Assembly: GCA_024346835.1 (NCBI GenBank)
Contig: AP024867.1
Location: forward strand, 930,001 to 994,000
Reading direction: 5' to 3'
Length of the DNA stretch: 64,000 nt
Source of the DNA: Vibrio comitans
GTDB lineage: Bacteria; Pseudomonadota; Gammaproteobacteria; Enterobacterales; Vibrionaceae
Part shown: positions 34,209 through 42,713 of the stretch, piece after piece
Layout of the letters: each line of letters begins with the position of its first letter
Numbering within the stretch: the first letter of the stretch is position 1
Translations under genes and position numbers: made by a program
The notes under the pieces: model-generated
What the model saw: only the letters and a program-made list of their open reading frames with translations
Told to the model about the DNA's origin: nothing
The model's database searches: none

Positions 34209-34634
34209 ATGTTTAATAATATCTTAGTGGTCTGCATTGGTAACATATGTCGTAGCCCTATTGGCGAGGAAATGTTAAAGCAAGCTCTGCCTGCAAAAAC
34301 AGTAACCTCGGCCGGACTTGGTGCTTTGGTGGATAAGCCTGCAGATGAGAACTCGGTAAAAGTGTCTGCACTGCATGATTTGGATTTAACCAGCCATGTT
34401 GCCCGTCAGATAACAACAAAGATGATTGCAGACAATGACCTGATTCTAGTTATGGAAAAAGGTCATATTGATGCCATTACCAAACTAGCACCTGCTGCAC
34501 GTGGTAAAACGATGCTGTATGGACATTGGTTAAACAAAGAAATTCCAGACCCATATAAACAAAGCTTTGAAGCGTTTGAACATGTATATGAGTTGATTGA
34601 TAAATCAGCCAAAGAATGGCTCAAGCGCCTCTAA
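34209..34634 (+). CDS. wzb: Low-molecular-weight protein tyrosine phosphatase Wzb
   Basis: 141 residues. The catalytic P-loop CIGNICRS (9-16) gives nucleophile Cys9 and Arg15, and the general-acid loop DPYKQS is near residue 115. It removes phosphate from the Tyr-rich tail of Wzc, and cycling of that phosphorylation is needed for high-molecular-weight capsule. It starts 25 bp after the wza stop. Confidence 0.95.
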   Translation: MFNNILVVCIGNICRSPIGEEMLKQALPAKTVTSAGLGALVDKPADENSVKVSALHDLDLTSHVARQITTKMIADNDLILVMEKGHIDAITKLAPAARGKTMLYGHWLNKEIPDPYKQSFEAFEHVYELIDKSAKEWLKRL

Positions 34635-34641
34635 AACCTTG

Positions 34642-34668
34642 TAGCTGATAGCTTAACGCTGTCAGCTA
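34642..34668 (+). other. Stem-loop between wzb and wzc
   Basis: TAGCTGA-t-AGC-ttaac-GCT-g-TCAGCTA, followed by TTTAATG. It could be a partial terminator or attenuator that sets the Wzb to Wzc ratio. The 15-mer at its left edge (34639-34653) is repeated at 26925-26939 next to a palindromic repeat unit, so it may instead be repeat debris. Confidence 0.45.
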
Positions 34669-34699
34669 TTTAATGATCCCCTAGAACCTTATAAATACT

Positions 34700-36907
34700 A
34701 TGACCCAAAATACTCGTTCACAGCGCTCTCAACAGCCACCGCAACCTGATGTAATAGATTTAGGCAAATTGCTAGGTTTGTTACTTGATGGTAAATGGAT
34801 CATCATCTTCACTACTTTTGTCTTTGCTGTTTTAGGTGTGACTTACGCTTTATTGGCGACACCTATCTATAAGGCAGACGCACTGATACAAGTTGAGCAG
34901 AAAAATAGTGGTATGCCTGTGCTAAGTGAAGGCTTGAGCGACATGTTCGCACAAGAGTCTAATGCGGCAACAGAAATTGAGATTATTAAATCTCGCATGG
35001 TTTTAGGAAAGACAGTTGATAAGTTCAATTTAACAACTGTTGCCCAGCCAAACTACCTTCCTGTGATTGGTAAGGGGCTTGCGACACGTTTAGGCAGTGA
35101 AGCTCACATAAAAGTAGAGCGCTTTGATATTCCAGAGTATGCAGAAACGGGGGGTTACACCCTGACGTTGGATAATGCAGAAACTGGTGAATACTCACTA
35201 TTCGACCTGAACGAAAAACTGCTATTAAAAGGTAAAGTAGGCGAGTTCGCCAAATCTTCGAACGATTCTGTCAATAGTGAACAAGCACCTTTCTCTATTT
35301 TCATTTCCTATTTAGAAGGCCCACAGGGTCAAAAGTTCAGCCTTTCAAAACGTTCTAAGCTGATGGCTATCAACTGGCTATCGTCGAATCTTTCAGTATC
35401 GGAACGAGGCAAACAGTCAGGTATTCTTTCATTTGGTTTTGAAGGCCCAGACTCTCGACAGAACATTGATTTACTAAATGATATTGCTACCAACTATTTT
35501 CTGCAGAACGTGGATAGAAATGCTGCCGAAGCTGAAAACAGCTTAGAGTTCTTGAAGGACAAGCTTCCTGAGATCAAAGGTCAGTTAACGGTCAATGAAG
35601 ATGCGTTAAATAAATACCGTCAAGACAACGAATCTGTTGATTTAGGCCTAGAAGCACAATCTACATTGAAGGTGATGGTTGAGTTGGAGTCTCAGTTAAA
35701 TGAACTGACCTTTAAAGAAAGTGAACTTGCTCAGCGCTTTACTAAAGAACACCCTGCTTATGTAGCTGTACTGGAAAAACGCAAAACGTTGTTGGCGCAA
35801 AAGCGTAAATTAGAAGATCAGATTAGAAAGCTTCCTAAAACGCAACGTGAAGTATTACGCCTAACACGTGATGTGCAAGTTAACCAAGAAATCTACGTTC
35901 AACTTTTAAATAAATCGCAAGAGTTAGCCATTGTCAAAGCAAGTACAGTTGGTAACGTTCGTATTCTTGATAAGGCGGATTCCAATGGTTTAGCTGTAAA
36001 ACCTAAGAAGCCTCTTATTGCAGTCTTAGCTACGTTACTAGGTGGCATGCTAAGTGTGGCATTCGTACTTCTTCGCGCTGCCTTCCATCGCGGAGTGGAA
36101 AGCCCGGACCAAATCGAAGAAATCGGTTTGTCTGTATATGCAACTATTCCAAAATCAGAACAACAAGAGAAGATTGAAAAATCTTACCAAAAGCTTAGAA
36201 AGTCGGGTAAGAAACGCCCTGCAGAAGAGGCGCTATTGACGCTAGTTAATCCAGCAGATCTAGCGGTTGAAGCATTACGTTCACTTCGAACGAGTTTGCA
36301 CTTTGCGATGATGGAAGCGAAAAACAACGTCATTATGATTACGGGTCCGTCGCCAGGTATTGGTAAGTCGTTTGTTTCTACTAACTTTGCCTCGGTTATC
36401 GCTAGTAGCGGTCAAAAGGTGCTTGTTATCGACGCTGATATGCGCAAAGGCCATATAGGGCATAGCGTTGTTTTGGCTCATACCCACGGTCTTTCAGACT
36501 GTCTAGCGAATACGCACAGTGTTGAAGATGTGATTCACACTAGTATCACTGAGAACCTAGATTTTATTTCTAAAGGCAAAACTCCACCAAATCCATCAGA
36601 GATCCTAATGCACGCTAGATTTACTGAATTGGTGGAATGGGCAAGTGAAAACTACGATATCGTTCTTATCGATACACCACCTGTACTTGCTGTAACCGAC
36701 GCAGCAATCGTTGGCCGCCACAGCGGAACAACACTGATGGTATCTAGATTTGGCATAACATCGACTAAAGAACTTGAAGTAGCAGCTGATCGCCTAGAAC
36801 AAGCTGGTGTAGAAACTAAAGGCGTTATTCTCAATGCTGTAGAGAAAACAGCTTCAAGTTACTACACGTATGGCTACTACAATTACGCATATAAGAGTGA
36901 TGCGTAA
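34700..36907 (+). CDS. wzc: Tyrosine-protein kinase / chain-length regulator Wzc
   Basis: 735 residues. N-terminal Wzz-type membrane domain with a first helix at about 33-52 and a second near 435-455, enclosing a coiled-coil periplasmic region. The cytoplasmic BY-kinase domain has Walker A GPSPGIGKS (about 547-555), Walker A' VLVIDADMRKG (about 574-584) and Walker B VLIDTPP (about 654-660). The C-terminus carries a Tyr cluster (SYYTYGYYNYAYK) for autophosphorylation. It controls polymer length and couples Wzy polymerisation to export through Wza. Confidence 0.95.
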   Translation: MTQNTRSQRSQQPPQPDVIDLGKLLGLLLDGKWIIIFTTFVFAVLGVTYALLATPIYKADALIQVEQKNSGMPVLSEGLSDMFAQESNAATEIEIIKSRMVLGKTVDKFNLTTVAQPNYLPVIGKGLATRLGSEAHIKVERFDIPEYAETGGYTLTLDNAETGEYSLFDLNEKLLLKGKVGEFAKSSNDSVNSEQAPFSIFISYLEGPQGQKFSLSKRSKLMAINWLSSNLSVSERGKQSGILSFGFEGPDSRQNIDLLNDIATNYFLQNVDRNAAEAENSLEFLKDKLPEIKGQLTVNEDALNKYRQDNESVDLGLEAQSTLKVMVELESQLNELTFKESELAQRFTKEHPAYVAVLEKRKTLLAQKRKLEDQIRKLPKTQREVLRLTRDVQVNQEIYVQLLNKSQELAIVKASTVGNVRILDKADSNGLAVKPKKPLIAVLATLLGGMLSVAFVLLRAAFHRGVESPDQIEEIGLSVYATIPKSEQQEKIEKSYQKLRKSGKKRPAEEALLTLVNPADLAVEALRSLRTSLHFAMMEAKNNVIMITGPSPGIGKSFVSTNFASVIASSGQKVLVIDADMRKGHIGHSVVLAHTHGLSDCLANTHSVEDVIHTSITENLDFISKGKTPPNPSEILMHARFTELVEWASENYDIVLIDTPPVLAVTDAAIVGRHSGTTLMVSRFGITSTKELEVAADRLEQAGVETKGVILNAVEKTASSYYTYGYYNYAYKSDA

Positions 36908-37321
36908 TACCAGGCATTGAAGTCTTCGCAATATTAACAGTGCATCCCAGTCGGTATAGGTAGTTACGCTCGATTCTATATAACCTGTCATCCCGGAAAT
37001 TGCGCAGCAATTATCCGGGATCTTAGCTGCAACGATCCCTTAAGAAGGCGAAAAGCAAACGAGTTGGCAAGATAGGTATTAGCTTACTGAAAACTCATAT
37101 GTACCAAGATAGATATTTACAGGGACCTATTGGGGTATTTTTTGAAGAAGTAGCAAAACCTAGGCTTTACAGGGGATAGCCCGCGAAGGGCTGTCTCAAA
37201 ATGAACGAAAAGTGTCTCAAAGCACTCCAGTGTTCACACGAAAATTCAAGCTTCATAATTTTACAAGATACCAATATTAGTATTAACGCACTAACGCGAT
37301 CATCGTCAGAGAAATAATAAT
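36908..37321. other. 414-bp gap between wzc and rmlB
   Basis: It holds a repeat-type hairpin at 36986-37026 and a short GC-rich stem (AGCCC-gcga-GGGCT, near 37178-37191), with no gene. The gap divides the export genes from the sugar genes and could contain an extra promoter or an RfaH-sensitive pause; I cannot identify a clear promoter. Confidence 0.5.
36986..37026 (+). repeat. Palindromic repeat hairpin (TCCCGGA type)
   Basis: TGTCATCCCGGA, with an inner AATTGC-gca-GCAATT stem, then TCCGGGATCTTAG. The flanks GTCAT and ATCTTAG match the first hairpin of the repeat family. It is in the same orientation as all other units in the window, 78 bp after the wzc stop. Confidence 0.75.
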
Positions 37322-38386
37322 ATGAAAATTTTAATCACAGGCGGAGCCGGATTTATTGGCTCTGCTGTCGTGCGTCACGTTATTAATAACACAAAAGGCA
37401 GTGTTATTAATGTGGATAAATTAACGTACGCAGGTAATTTAGAATCGCTTTCTGATATAGAATCAGATGGGCGTTACTCATTTGAACGAGTCGATATTTG
37501 TGACCGTGTTGAATTAGACCGAATTTTCGCCGAGCATCAACCTGACGCGGTAATGCACCTTGCTGCAGAGTCTCACGTAGACCGTTCAATTGATGGTCCA
37601 GCTGCGTTCATTGAAACCAATATTGTGGGAACGTATACCTTACTTGAAGCAACGCGCTCTTACTGGAATACCTTATCAGAAACTGCGAAACAAGCGTTTC
37701 GCTTTCACCACATTTCAACTGACGAAGTATACGGCGATTTAGAAGGTACCGACGACCTCTTTACAGAAACCACCTCTTACGAGCCTTCAAGCCCTTACTC
37801 TGCTTCTAAAGCATCAAGTGACCATCTAGTGCGTGCATGGCTTCGCACCTACGGACTTCCTACTATTGTCACTAACTGCTCAAACAACTATGGTCCCTAC
37901 CACTTCCCAGAAAAACTGATTCCTTTGATGATTTTGAATGCGATGTCAGGCAAAGCGTTGCCTGTTTACGGCGATGGCATGCAAATTAGAGATTGGCTAT
38001 TTGTGGAAGATCATGCTCGTGCGCTATACAAAGTGGTGAAAGAAGGTGAAGTCGGCGAGACGTACAACATTGGCGGCCACAACGAAAAAGCAAACATTGA
38101 AGTTGTGAAGACTATCTGTTCACTTCTAGAAGAGTTGGAACCAACTAAACCTGAAGGTGTTGCACACTACCAAGATTTAATTACCTACGTCACCGACCGT
38201 CCAGGACACGATGTGCGCTACGCTATAGACGCTTCTAAGATTGAGCGTGAACTGGGTTGGACACCAGAAGAGACATTTGAATCAGGCATTCGTAAAACAG
38301 TCGAATGGTATCTGAACAACAAAGAGTGGTGGAGTCGAGTGCTTGACGGCTCATACGCGGGCGAGCGTTTAGGAGTGAACAAATAA
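37322..38386 (+). CDS. rmlB: dTDP-glucose 4,6-dehydratase
   Basis: 354 residues, extended SDR fold. NAD-binding GGAGFIG (7-13), catalytic Thr-Asp-Glu (STDEVYGD, about 137-144) and YSASK (about 159-163). It converts dTDP-glucose to dTDP-4-keto-6-deoxyglucose, the branch point for deoxysugars in the polysaccharide. It is followed 1 bp later by rmlA. No rmlC or rmlD is present, so the product goes to an amino sugar rather than rhamnose here. Confidence 0.95.
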   Translation: MKILITGGAGFIGSAVVRHVINNTKGSVINVDKLTYAGNLESLSDIESDGRYSFERVDICDRVELDRIFAEHQPDAVMHLAAESHVDRSIDGPAAFIETNIVGTYTLLEATRSYWNTLSETAKQAFRFHHISTDEVYGDLEGTDDLFTETTSYEPSSPYSASKASSDHLVRAWLRTYGLPTIVTNCSNNYGPYHFPEKLIPLMILNAMSGKALPVYGDGMQIRDWLFVEDHARALYKVVKEGEVGETYNIGGHNEKANIEVVKTICSLLEELEPTKPEGVAHYQDLITYVTDRPGHDVRYAIDASKIERELGWTPEETFESGIRKTVEWYLNNKEWWSRVLDGSYAGERLGVNK

Positions 38387-38387
38387 T

Positions 38388-39254
38388 ATGAAAGGAATTA
38401 TTCTAGCGGGTGGCTCGGGAACACGTCTTTATCCCATTACCAAAGGTGTCTCTAAACAGTTGTTGCCTGTTTACGATAAACCAATGATTTACTACCCGCT
38501 ATCAGTATTGATGTTGGCCGGCATTCGAGACATTCTCGTCATCACTACGCCTGAAGACTTAGACGGCTTTCAACGCCTATTGGGAGACGGCAGTGACTTT
38601 GGTATTTCCCTTGAGTATGCTGTGCAGCCATCGCCAGATGGTCTCGCGCAAGCATTTATTATTGGTGAGGAATTTATTGGAACAGATTCTGTGTGCTTAG
38701 TGTTAGGCGATAATATTTTCTATGGTCAGGGTTTCTCCCCGATGCTGCAGAACGCAGCCAAAACATCGAATGGTGCGACAGTATTTGGATACAAAGTAAA
38801 AGACCCTGAGCGTTTCGGTGTTGTAGAGTTTGATGACAATATGCGAGCCGTTTCAATTGAGGAAAAACCAAGCCATCCTAAGTCTAACTACGCGGTGACT
38901 GGGTTGTATTTCTATGATAATCAGGTTGTTGAGATTGCCAAAACCATAGAACCTTCTGAAAGGGGAGAGTTGGAAATCTCGAGCATCAACCAGGAATATC
39001 TAAAGCGAAACGCCCTAAATGTAGAACTGTTAGGTCGAGGATTTGCTTGGCTAGATACGGGGACGCACGGCAGTTTACTTGAAGCTTCCCATTTCGTAGA
39101 GACACTAGAGAAACGACAAGGGTTTAAGGTAGCTTGCTTGGAAGAGATAGCTTATAACCTAAATTGGCTATCAAAAGCTCAAATTAAAATGGCGGGTGAG
39201 GCATTATCTAAAAATGAATATGGCCGTTACCTCCTTGAATTATTGGATGAATGA
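38388..39254 (+). CDS. rmlA: Glucose-1-phosphate thymidylyltransferase
   Basis: 288 residues. Nucleotidyltransferase signature GGSGTRLYPITKGVSKQLL (8-26) and the LGDNIFYG motif (about 107-114). It makes dTDP-glucose from glucose-1-phosphate and dTTP, supplying RmlB. Its stop is directly followed by the ATG of the FdtA-like gene. Confidence 0.95.
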   Translation: MKGIILAGGSGTRLYPITKGVSKQLLPVYDKPMIYYPLSVLMLAGIRDILVITTPEDLDGFQRLLGDGSDFGISLEYAVQPSPDGLAQAFIIGEEFIGTDSVCLVLGDNIFYGQGFSPMLQNAAKTSNGATVFGYKVKDPERFGVVEFDDNMRAVSIEEKPSHPKSNYAVTGLYFYDNQVVEIAKTIEPSERGELEISSINQEYLKRNALNVELLGRGFAWLDTGTHGSLLEASHFVETLEKRQGFKVACLEEIAYNLNWLSKAQIKMAGEALSKNEYGRYLLELLDE

Positions 39255-39674
39255 ATGTCTAGTACTAATTTGATTTCTTTCGAAATGCTTGGCGACGAAC
39301 GTGGTTCGCTCATCTCTCTAGAGCAAAATAAAAATATTCCATTCACGATAAAACGCGTCTATTACTTGTTTGATACTAATATTGAAACATCGCGAGGGTA
39401 TCACGCCCATTACGACTTAGAACAAGTTGCGATTTGTCTAAAGGGGAGCGTGACTTTTTTACTGGATGACGGTCAAACTAAGGAACGCGTCACTTTGAAC
39501 TCTCCAGATGTTGGGTTGCACATAAAAGGGTTGAAATGGCGCGAAATGCATGATTTTTCTGAAGACAGCGTATTGATTGTACTTGCGAGCGATCTTTATA
39601 AAGAATCTGATTATATCCGTGATTACGATACGTTTCTAAGAGAGGTTAGGAATGAAGATTCACCCGCTCAGTGA
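39255..39674 (+). CDS. dTDP-4-keto-6-deoxyglucose 3,4-ketoisomerase, FdtA/QdtA-like
   Basis: 139 residues, WxcM-like cupin. Conserved features: DERGSLISLE near the N-terminus, the RGYHAH metal or substrate motif (about 52-57) and KGSVTFLLDDG. Enzymes of this family move the keto group from C4 to C3 with galacto (FdtA) or gluco (QdtA) outcome; the two cannot be told apart reliably by eye. The gene overlaps the following acetyltransferase by 23 bases, so the two are coupled. Confidence 0.85.
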   Translation: MSSTNLISFEMLGDERGSLISLEQNKNIPFTIKRVYYLFDTNIETSRGYHAHYDLEQVAICLKGSVTFLLDDGQTKERVTLNSPDVGLHIKGLKWREMHDFSEDSVLIVLASDLYKESDYIRDYDTFLREVRNEDSPAQ

Positions 39675-40122
39675 CGTTGTCAGTAACAACATCGGTGAAG
39701 GCACTACCATTTGGCAATTCTCCGTTGTATTTAAAGGGGCAACCATTGGAAAAGAATGCAATATCTGCGCTCATACCTTAATTGAGAACGATGTAACCAT
39801 AGGCAACAGAGTTACCGTGAAAAGCGGTGTGTATATTTGGGATGGCATCACAATAGAAGATGATGTATTTATTGGGCCTTGTGTCGCGTTTACCAATGAT
39901 AAAAACCCCCGTTCTAAACATTATCCTGAATCCTTCTTAAAGACGGTAATTGAAAAAGGTGCTTCAATTGGAGCTAATGCGACGATTCTTCCAGGTATAA
40001 CGATAGGTGAGGGCTCGATGGTTGGCGCCGGCGCAGTCGTCACTAAGAATGTCCCTAAAAACGCCGTAGTAGCAGGTAACCCTGCTCGTATCATCAAAAA
40101 CATAGAGAACAATACAAAATGA
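39652..40122 (+). CDS. dTDP-3-amino-3,6-dideoxyhexose N-acetyltransferase, FdtC/QdtC-like
   Basis: 156 residues forming a left-handed beta helix, with hexapeptide repeats such as IGKECNICAHTLI, VTIGNRV, IEDDVFIGP and ATILPGITIGEGSMVGAGAVVT. It should acetylate the 3-amino sugar made by the neighbouring aminotransferase. The order isomerase, acetyltransferase, aminotransferase is typical for Fuc3NAc or Qui3NAc pathways. Overlaps both neighbours by a few bases. Confidence 0.85.
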   Translation: MKIHPLSDVVSNNIGEGTTIWQFSVVFKGATIGKECNICAHTLIENDVTIGNRVTVKSGVYIWDGITIEDDVFIGPCVAFTNDKNPRSKHYPESFLKTVIEKGASIGANATILPGITIGEGSMVGAGAVVTKNVPKNAVVAGNPARIIKNIENNTK

Positions 40123-41225
40123 TACCATTTTTAGATCTTAAAGCGATTAATCAACAATATCAAAAAGAATTAAAAGAAGCCTGTGCGAGAGTCATTGATT
40201 CAGGCTGGTATATTATGGGCAATGAATTGGCTGCGTTTGAACAAGAGTTTGCAGCTTACTGCGGAACTAAATATTGTATTGGTGTTGCCAATGGATTAGA
40301 TGCTTTAACGTTAACGTTGCGCGCTTGGAAAGAAATGGGCAAATTACAAGACGGTGATGAAGTTATTGTACAAGCAAATACTTATATCGCTTCAGTGTTG
40401 GCCATTACAGAGAATAATCTCAAACCAGTTTTAGTAGAACCAGATACTTGTACATACAATTTAACAGCAGATAATATTAGGCAGGCGATCACATCGAAAA
40501 CTAAAGTTATTCTTCCAGTACACCTTTATGGCCTAATCTCTCCTATGGAGGAAATTCTTGACGTAGCTAAAGAGCATAAGTTACTTGTACTTGAAGATTG
40601 TGCTCAGTCTCATGGAGCGATGTTAGGTGTAAAAAAATGTGGAAACCTTGGCGATGCAGCAGGATTTAGTTTCTATCCTGGAAAAAACCTTGGTGCTTTA
40701 GGTGATGCCGGTGCGATAACAACAAATGATAAAGAATTAGCAGATGTTATTTCAGCCATTAGAAATTATGGATCTGTTGAAAAATATCTTAATAAATTTA
40801 AAGGAGTCAACAGTCGTTTAGATGAAATACAAGCCGCGATGTTGAGAGTAAAGTTGACACATCTTGAAAACGACGTGTATAAGAGAAAAATAATTGCTAA
40901 TAACTATAGCAAGAAAATAAAGAATAGCCATATAAAATTACCGACTTATATATGTGATAAGTCTCATGTTTTTCATCTTTACGTTATTCAGGTGGAAAAT
41001 AGAGAAGAATTTATAGAATACTGTGAAAATAGGCATATAAGCTTAGGGGTACATTACCCAACTGCTCCCCATCATCAAGATGCACTCAAAGAATTACAAT
41101 ATGCTAACTTGCCCCTTACTGAGAACTTGCATCAAAAAGTGGTCAGTTTGCCTATTAGTCCTACACTGACTGAGTCAGATATGAGTTATATTATTGATAC
41201 GATTAATAAATATAAACCTCTGTGA
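40119..41225 (+). CDS. DegT/DnrJ/EryC1 aminotransferase, FdtB/QdtB-like
   Basis: 368 residues. Sugar aminotransferase motifs: GVANGLDALTL near the N-terminus, EDCAQSHGA (Asp that contacts the PLP ring, about 160) and SFYPGKNLGALGDAGA with the PLP-binding Lys (about 189). It should aminate C3 of the keto sugar from the FdtA-like isomerase. It overlaps the acetyltransferase gene by 4 bases. Confidence 0.88.
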   Translation: MIPFLDLKAINQQYQKELKEACARVIDSGWYIMGNELAAFEQEFAAYCGTKYCIGVANGLDALTLTLRAWKEMGKLQDGDEVIVQANTYIASVLAITENNLKPVLVEPDTCTYNLTADNIRQAITSKTKVILPVHLYGLISPMEEILDVAKEHKLLVLEDCAQSHGAMLGVKKCGNLGDAAGFSFYPGKNLGALGDAGAITTNDKELADVISAIRNYGSVEKYLNKFKGVNSRLDEIQAAMLRVKLTHLENDVYKRKIIANNYSKKIKNSHIKLPTYICDKSHVFHLYVIQVENREEFIEYCENRHISLGVHYPTAPHHQDALKELQYANLPLTENLHQKVVSLPISPTLTESDMSYIIDTINKYKPL

Positions 41226-41236
41226 TGGATTAAATA

Positions 41237-42694
41237 ATGACTCATAAGAAACATATCCTAAAAGGAGCCTCAATAATAGGTTCTGCTTCAGTGGTTACAA
41301 TTATTATTAGTCTGTTTAAGGTTAAAATACTAGCGCTGTATGTAGGCCCTGTTGGAGTAGGGACTATGGGTTTATTAATGACCGTCTTGTCCTTAGCGAC
41401 AACGATTGTTGGTTTTGGGATCAACACAGCATGTGTTAGAGAGTTGGCTCATAATAATAAGCCAGGAAAAATGTCGTTGATAAGGAGAAGTGTAAATCTT
41501 GTAAATGTAATAATCGGTTTTATCACTATTTTAATAGTATATATATTTAAAGCTGAGCTATCTATTTTACTTTTTAATTCTGATTCATATGAAATTGAGG
41601 TGATTTTACTGAGCGTAGGTGTGTTGCTATCACTAATATCTTCAGCACAGTTAGCATTCTTACAAGGTTACCGTAAATTAAAAGAGATTGCTAAATATAA
41701 AATTTACTCGGCGATACTATCCTCTGTTATTGGATTGACCATAATATATATTCTTGGCAATAAAGGTGTAATTTATTTTGTGCTTTCACTACCTTTCTTT
41801 AGTGTAGTAATGGGTGCAATATACTCAAAAAGACTGCCTTCTACAGGTAGGAAAATCCCAAACATGAAAGAGGTTTTAGCAACAATAAAGCCAATGATTA
41901 ATGTTGGGACCGCATTTATGTTAGCGGCAATAATGAATGAAACTGCTAAATTGTTCGTTCGGAAGATAGTTAACGATAATATTGGAATCGAATCAGTGGG
42001 GCAATATCAAGCTGCATGGAGTATATCGATGACTTATATTGGCTTCATTTTAACAGCTATGGCTGCTGATTATTATCCTAGACTGTCTAAATCTATCAAT
42101 GATTCACGTAGAACATTTTTAAATGTAAATAGACAACTTGAAATGTCTCTATTATTAGCAAGTCCATTCATATTAATTTTGATTACATTTAGTAACCCAC
42201 TTGTTTATTTACTTTATTCGTCGGAATTTAAACAAAGTGGATTAATATTAAAGTGGCAAGCCTTAGGAGATATTTTTAAAATTATGGGCTGGTCTCTTGG
42301 TTTCTTGCTTGTTGCAAAAGGTAAGGGACTTCAGTACTTTTTGACTGAGGCGGCATTTTCCGTTACGTACGTTATGTTGATAAATTATGGTATAAGTAAC
42401 TATGACGTGGAAATAACCGGATACGCATTTGTTCTGGCATATTTTGTTTATTTGGTTTTGTTGTACCGGATAGTAAAAATCACATTTAGGATTAAAATCG
42501 CAAGAGTCAACGTAACAACTTTTTTAGTTCTGTTTCTTGTTTCATCACTAGTGTTATTTACTCATTACTATGCTCGATATTTATCTTATTTTATTGGTTG
42601 TTGTGCTATATTATTTAGTTTACTTAAGGCTTATTATTATGTTAGTAATTCTGGCTTAATTCCCAAAAGTATCACCAGAAAAATAAGTGTTTAA
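41237..42694 (+). CDS. wzx: Wzx-type O-unit flippase (polysaccharide translocase)
   Basis: 485 residues with about 12 hydrophobic segments spread over the whole length, as in the MATE/MOP exporter family. Typical N-terminus GASIIGSASVVTIIISLFKVKILALYVGPVGVG. It moves the lipid-linked repeat unit to the periplasm for polymerisation by Wzy. From here the locus becomes clearly more AT-rich, as usual for serotype-specific genes. Confidence 0.88.
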   Translation: MTHKKHILKGASIIGSASVVTIIISLFKVKILALYVGPVGVGTMGLLMTVLSLATTIVGFGINTACVRELAHNNKPGKMSLIRRSVNLVNVIIGFITILIVYIFKAELSILLFNSDSYEIEVILLSVGVLLSLISSAQLAFLQGYRKLKEIAKYKIYSAILSSVIGLTIIYILGNKGVIYFVLSLPFFSVVMGAIYSKRLPSTGRKIPNMKEVLATIKPMINVGTAFMLAAIMNETAKLFVRKIVNDNIGIESVGQYQAAWSISMTYIGFILTAMAADYYPRLSKSINDSRRTFLNVNRQLEMSLLLASPFILILITFSNPLVYLLYSSEFKQSGLILKWQALGDIFKIMGWSLGFLLVAKGKGLQYFLTEAAFSVTYVMLINYGISNYDVEITGYAFVLAYFVYLVLLYRIVKITFRIKIARVNVTTFLVLFLVSSLVLFTHYYARYLSYFIGCCAILFSLLKAYYYVSNSGLIPKSITRKISV

Positions 42695-42713
42695 ATCTAT
42701 TGAGACGTCGTTT

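Noticed and set aside
37141..37321. Promoter for rmlB
   Set aside because: A TTTACA-like box exists near 37165 but no matching -10 at normal spacing; not reported as a promoter.
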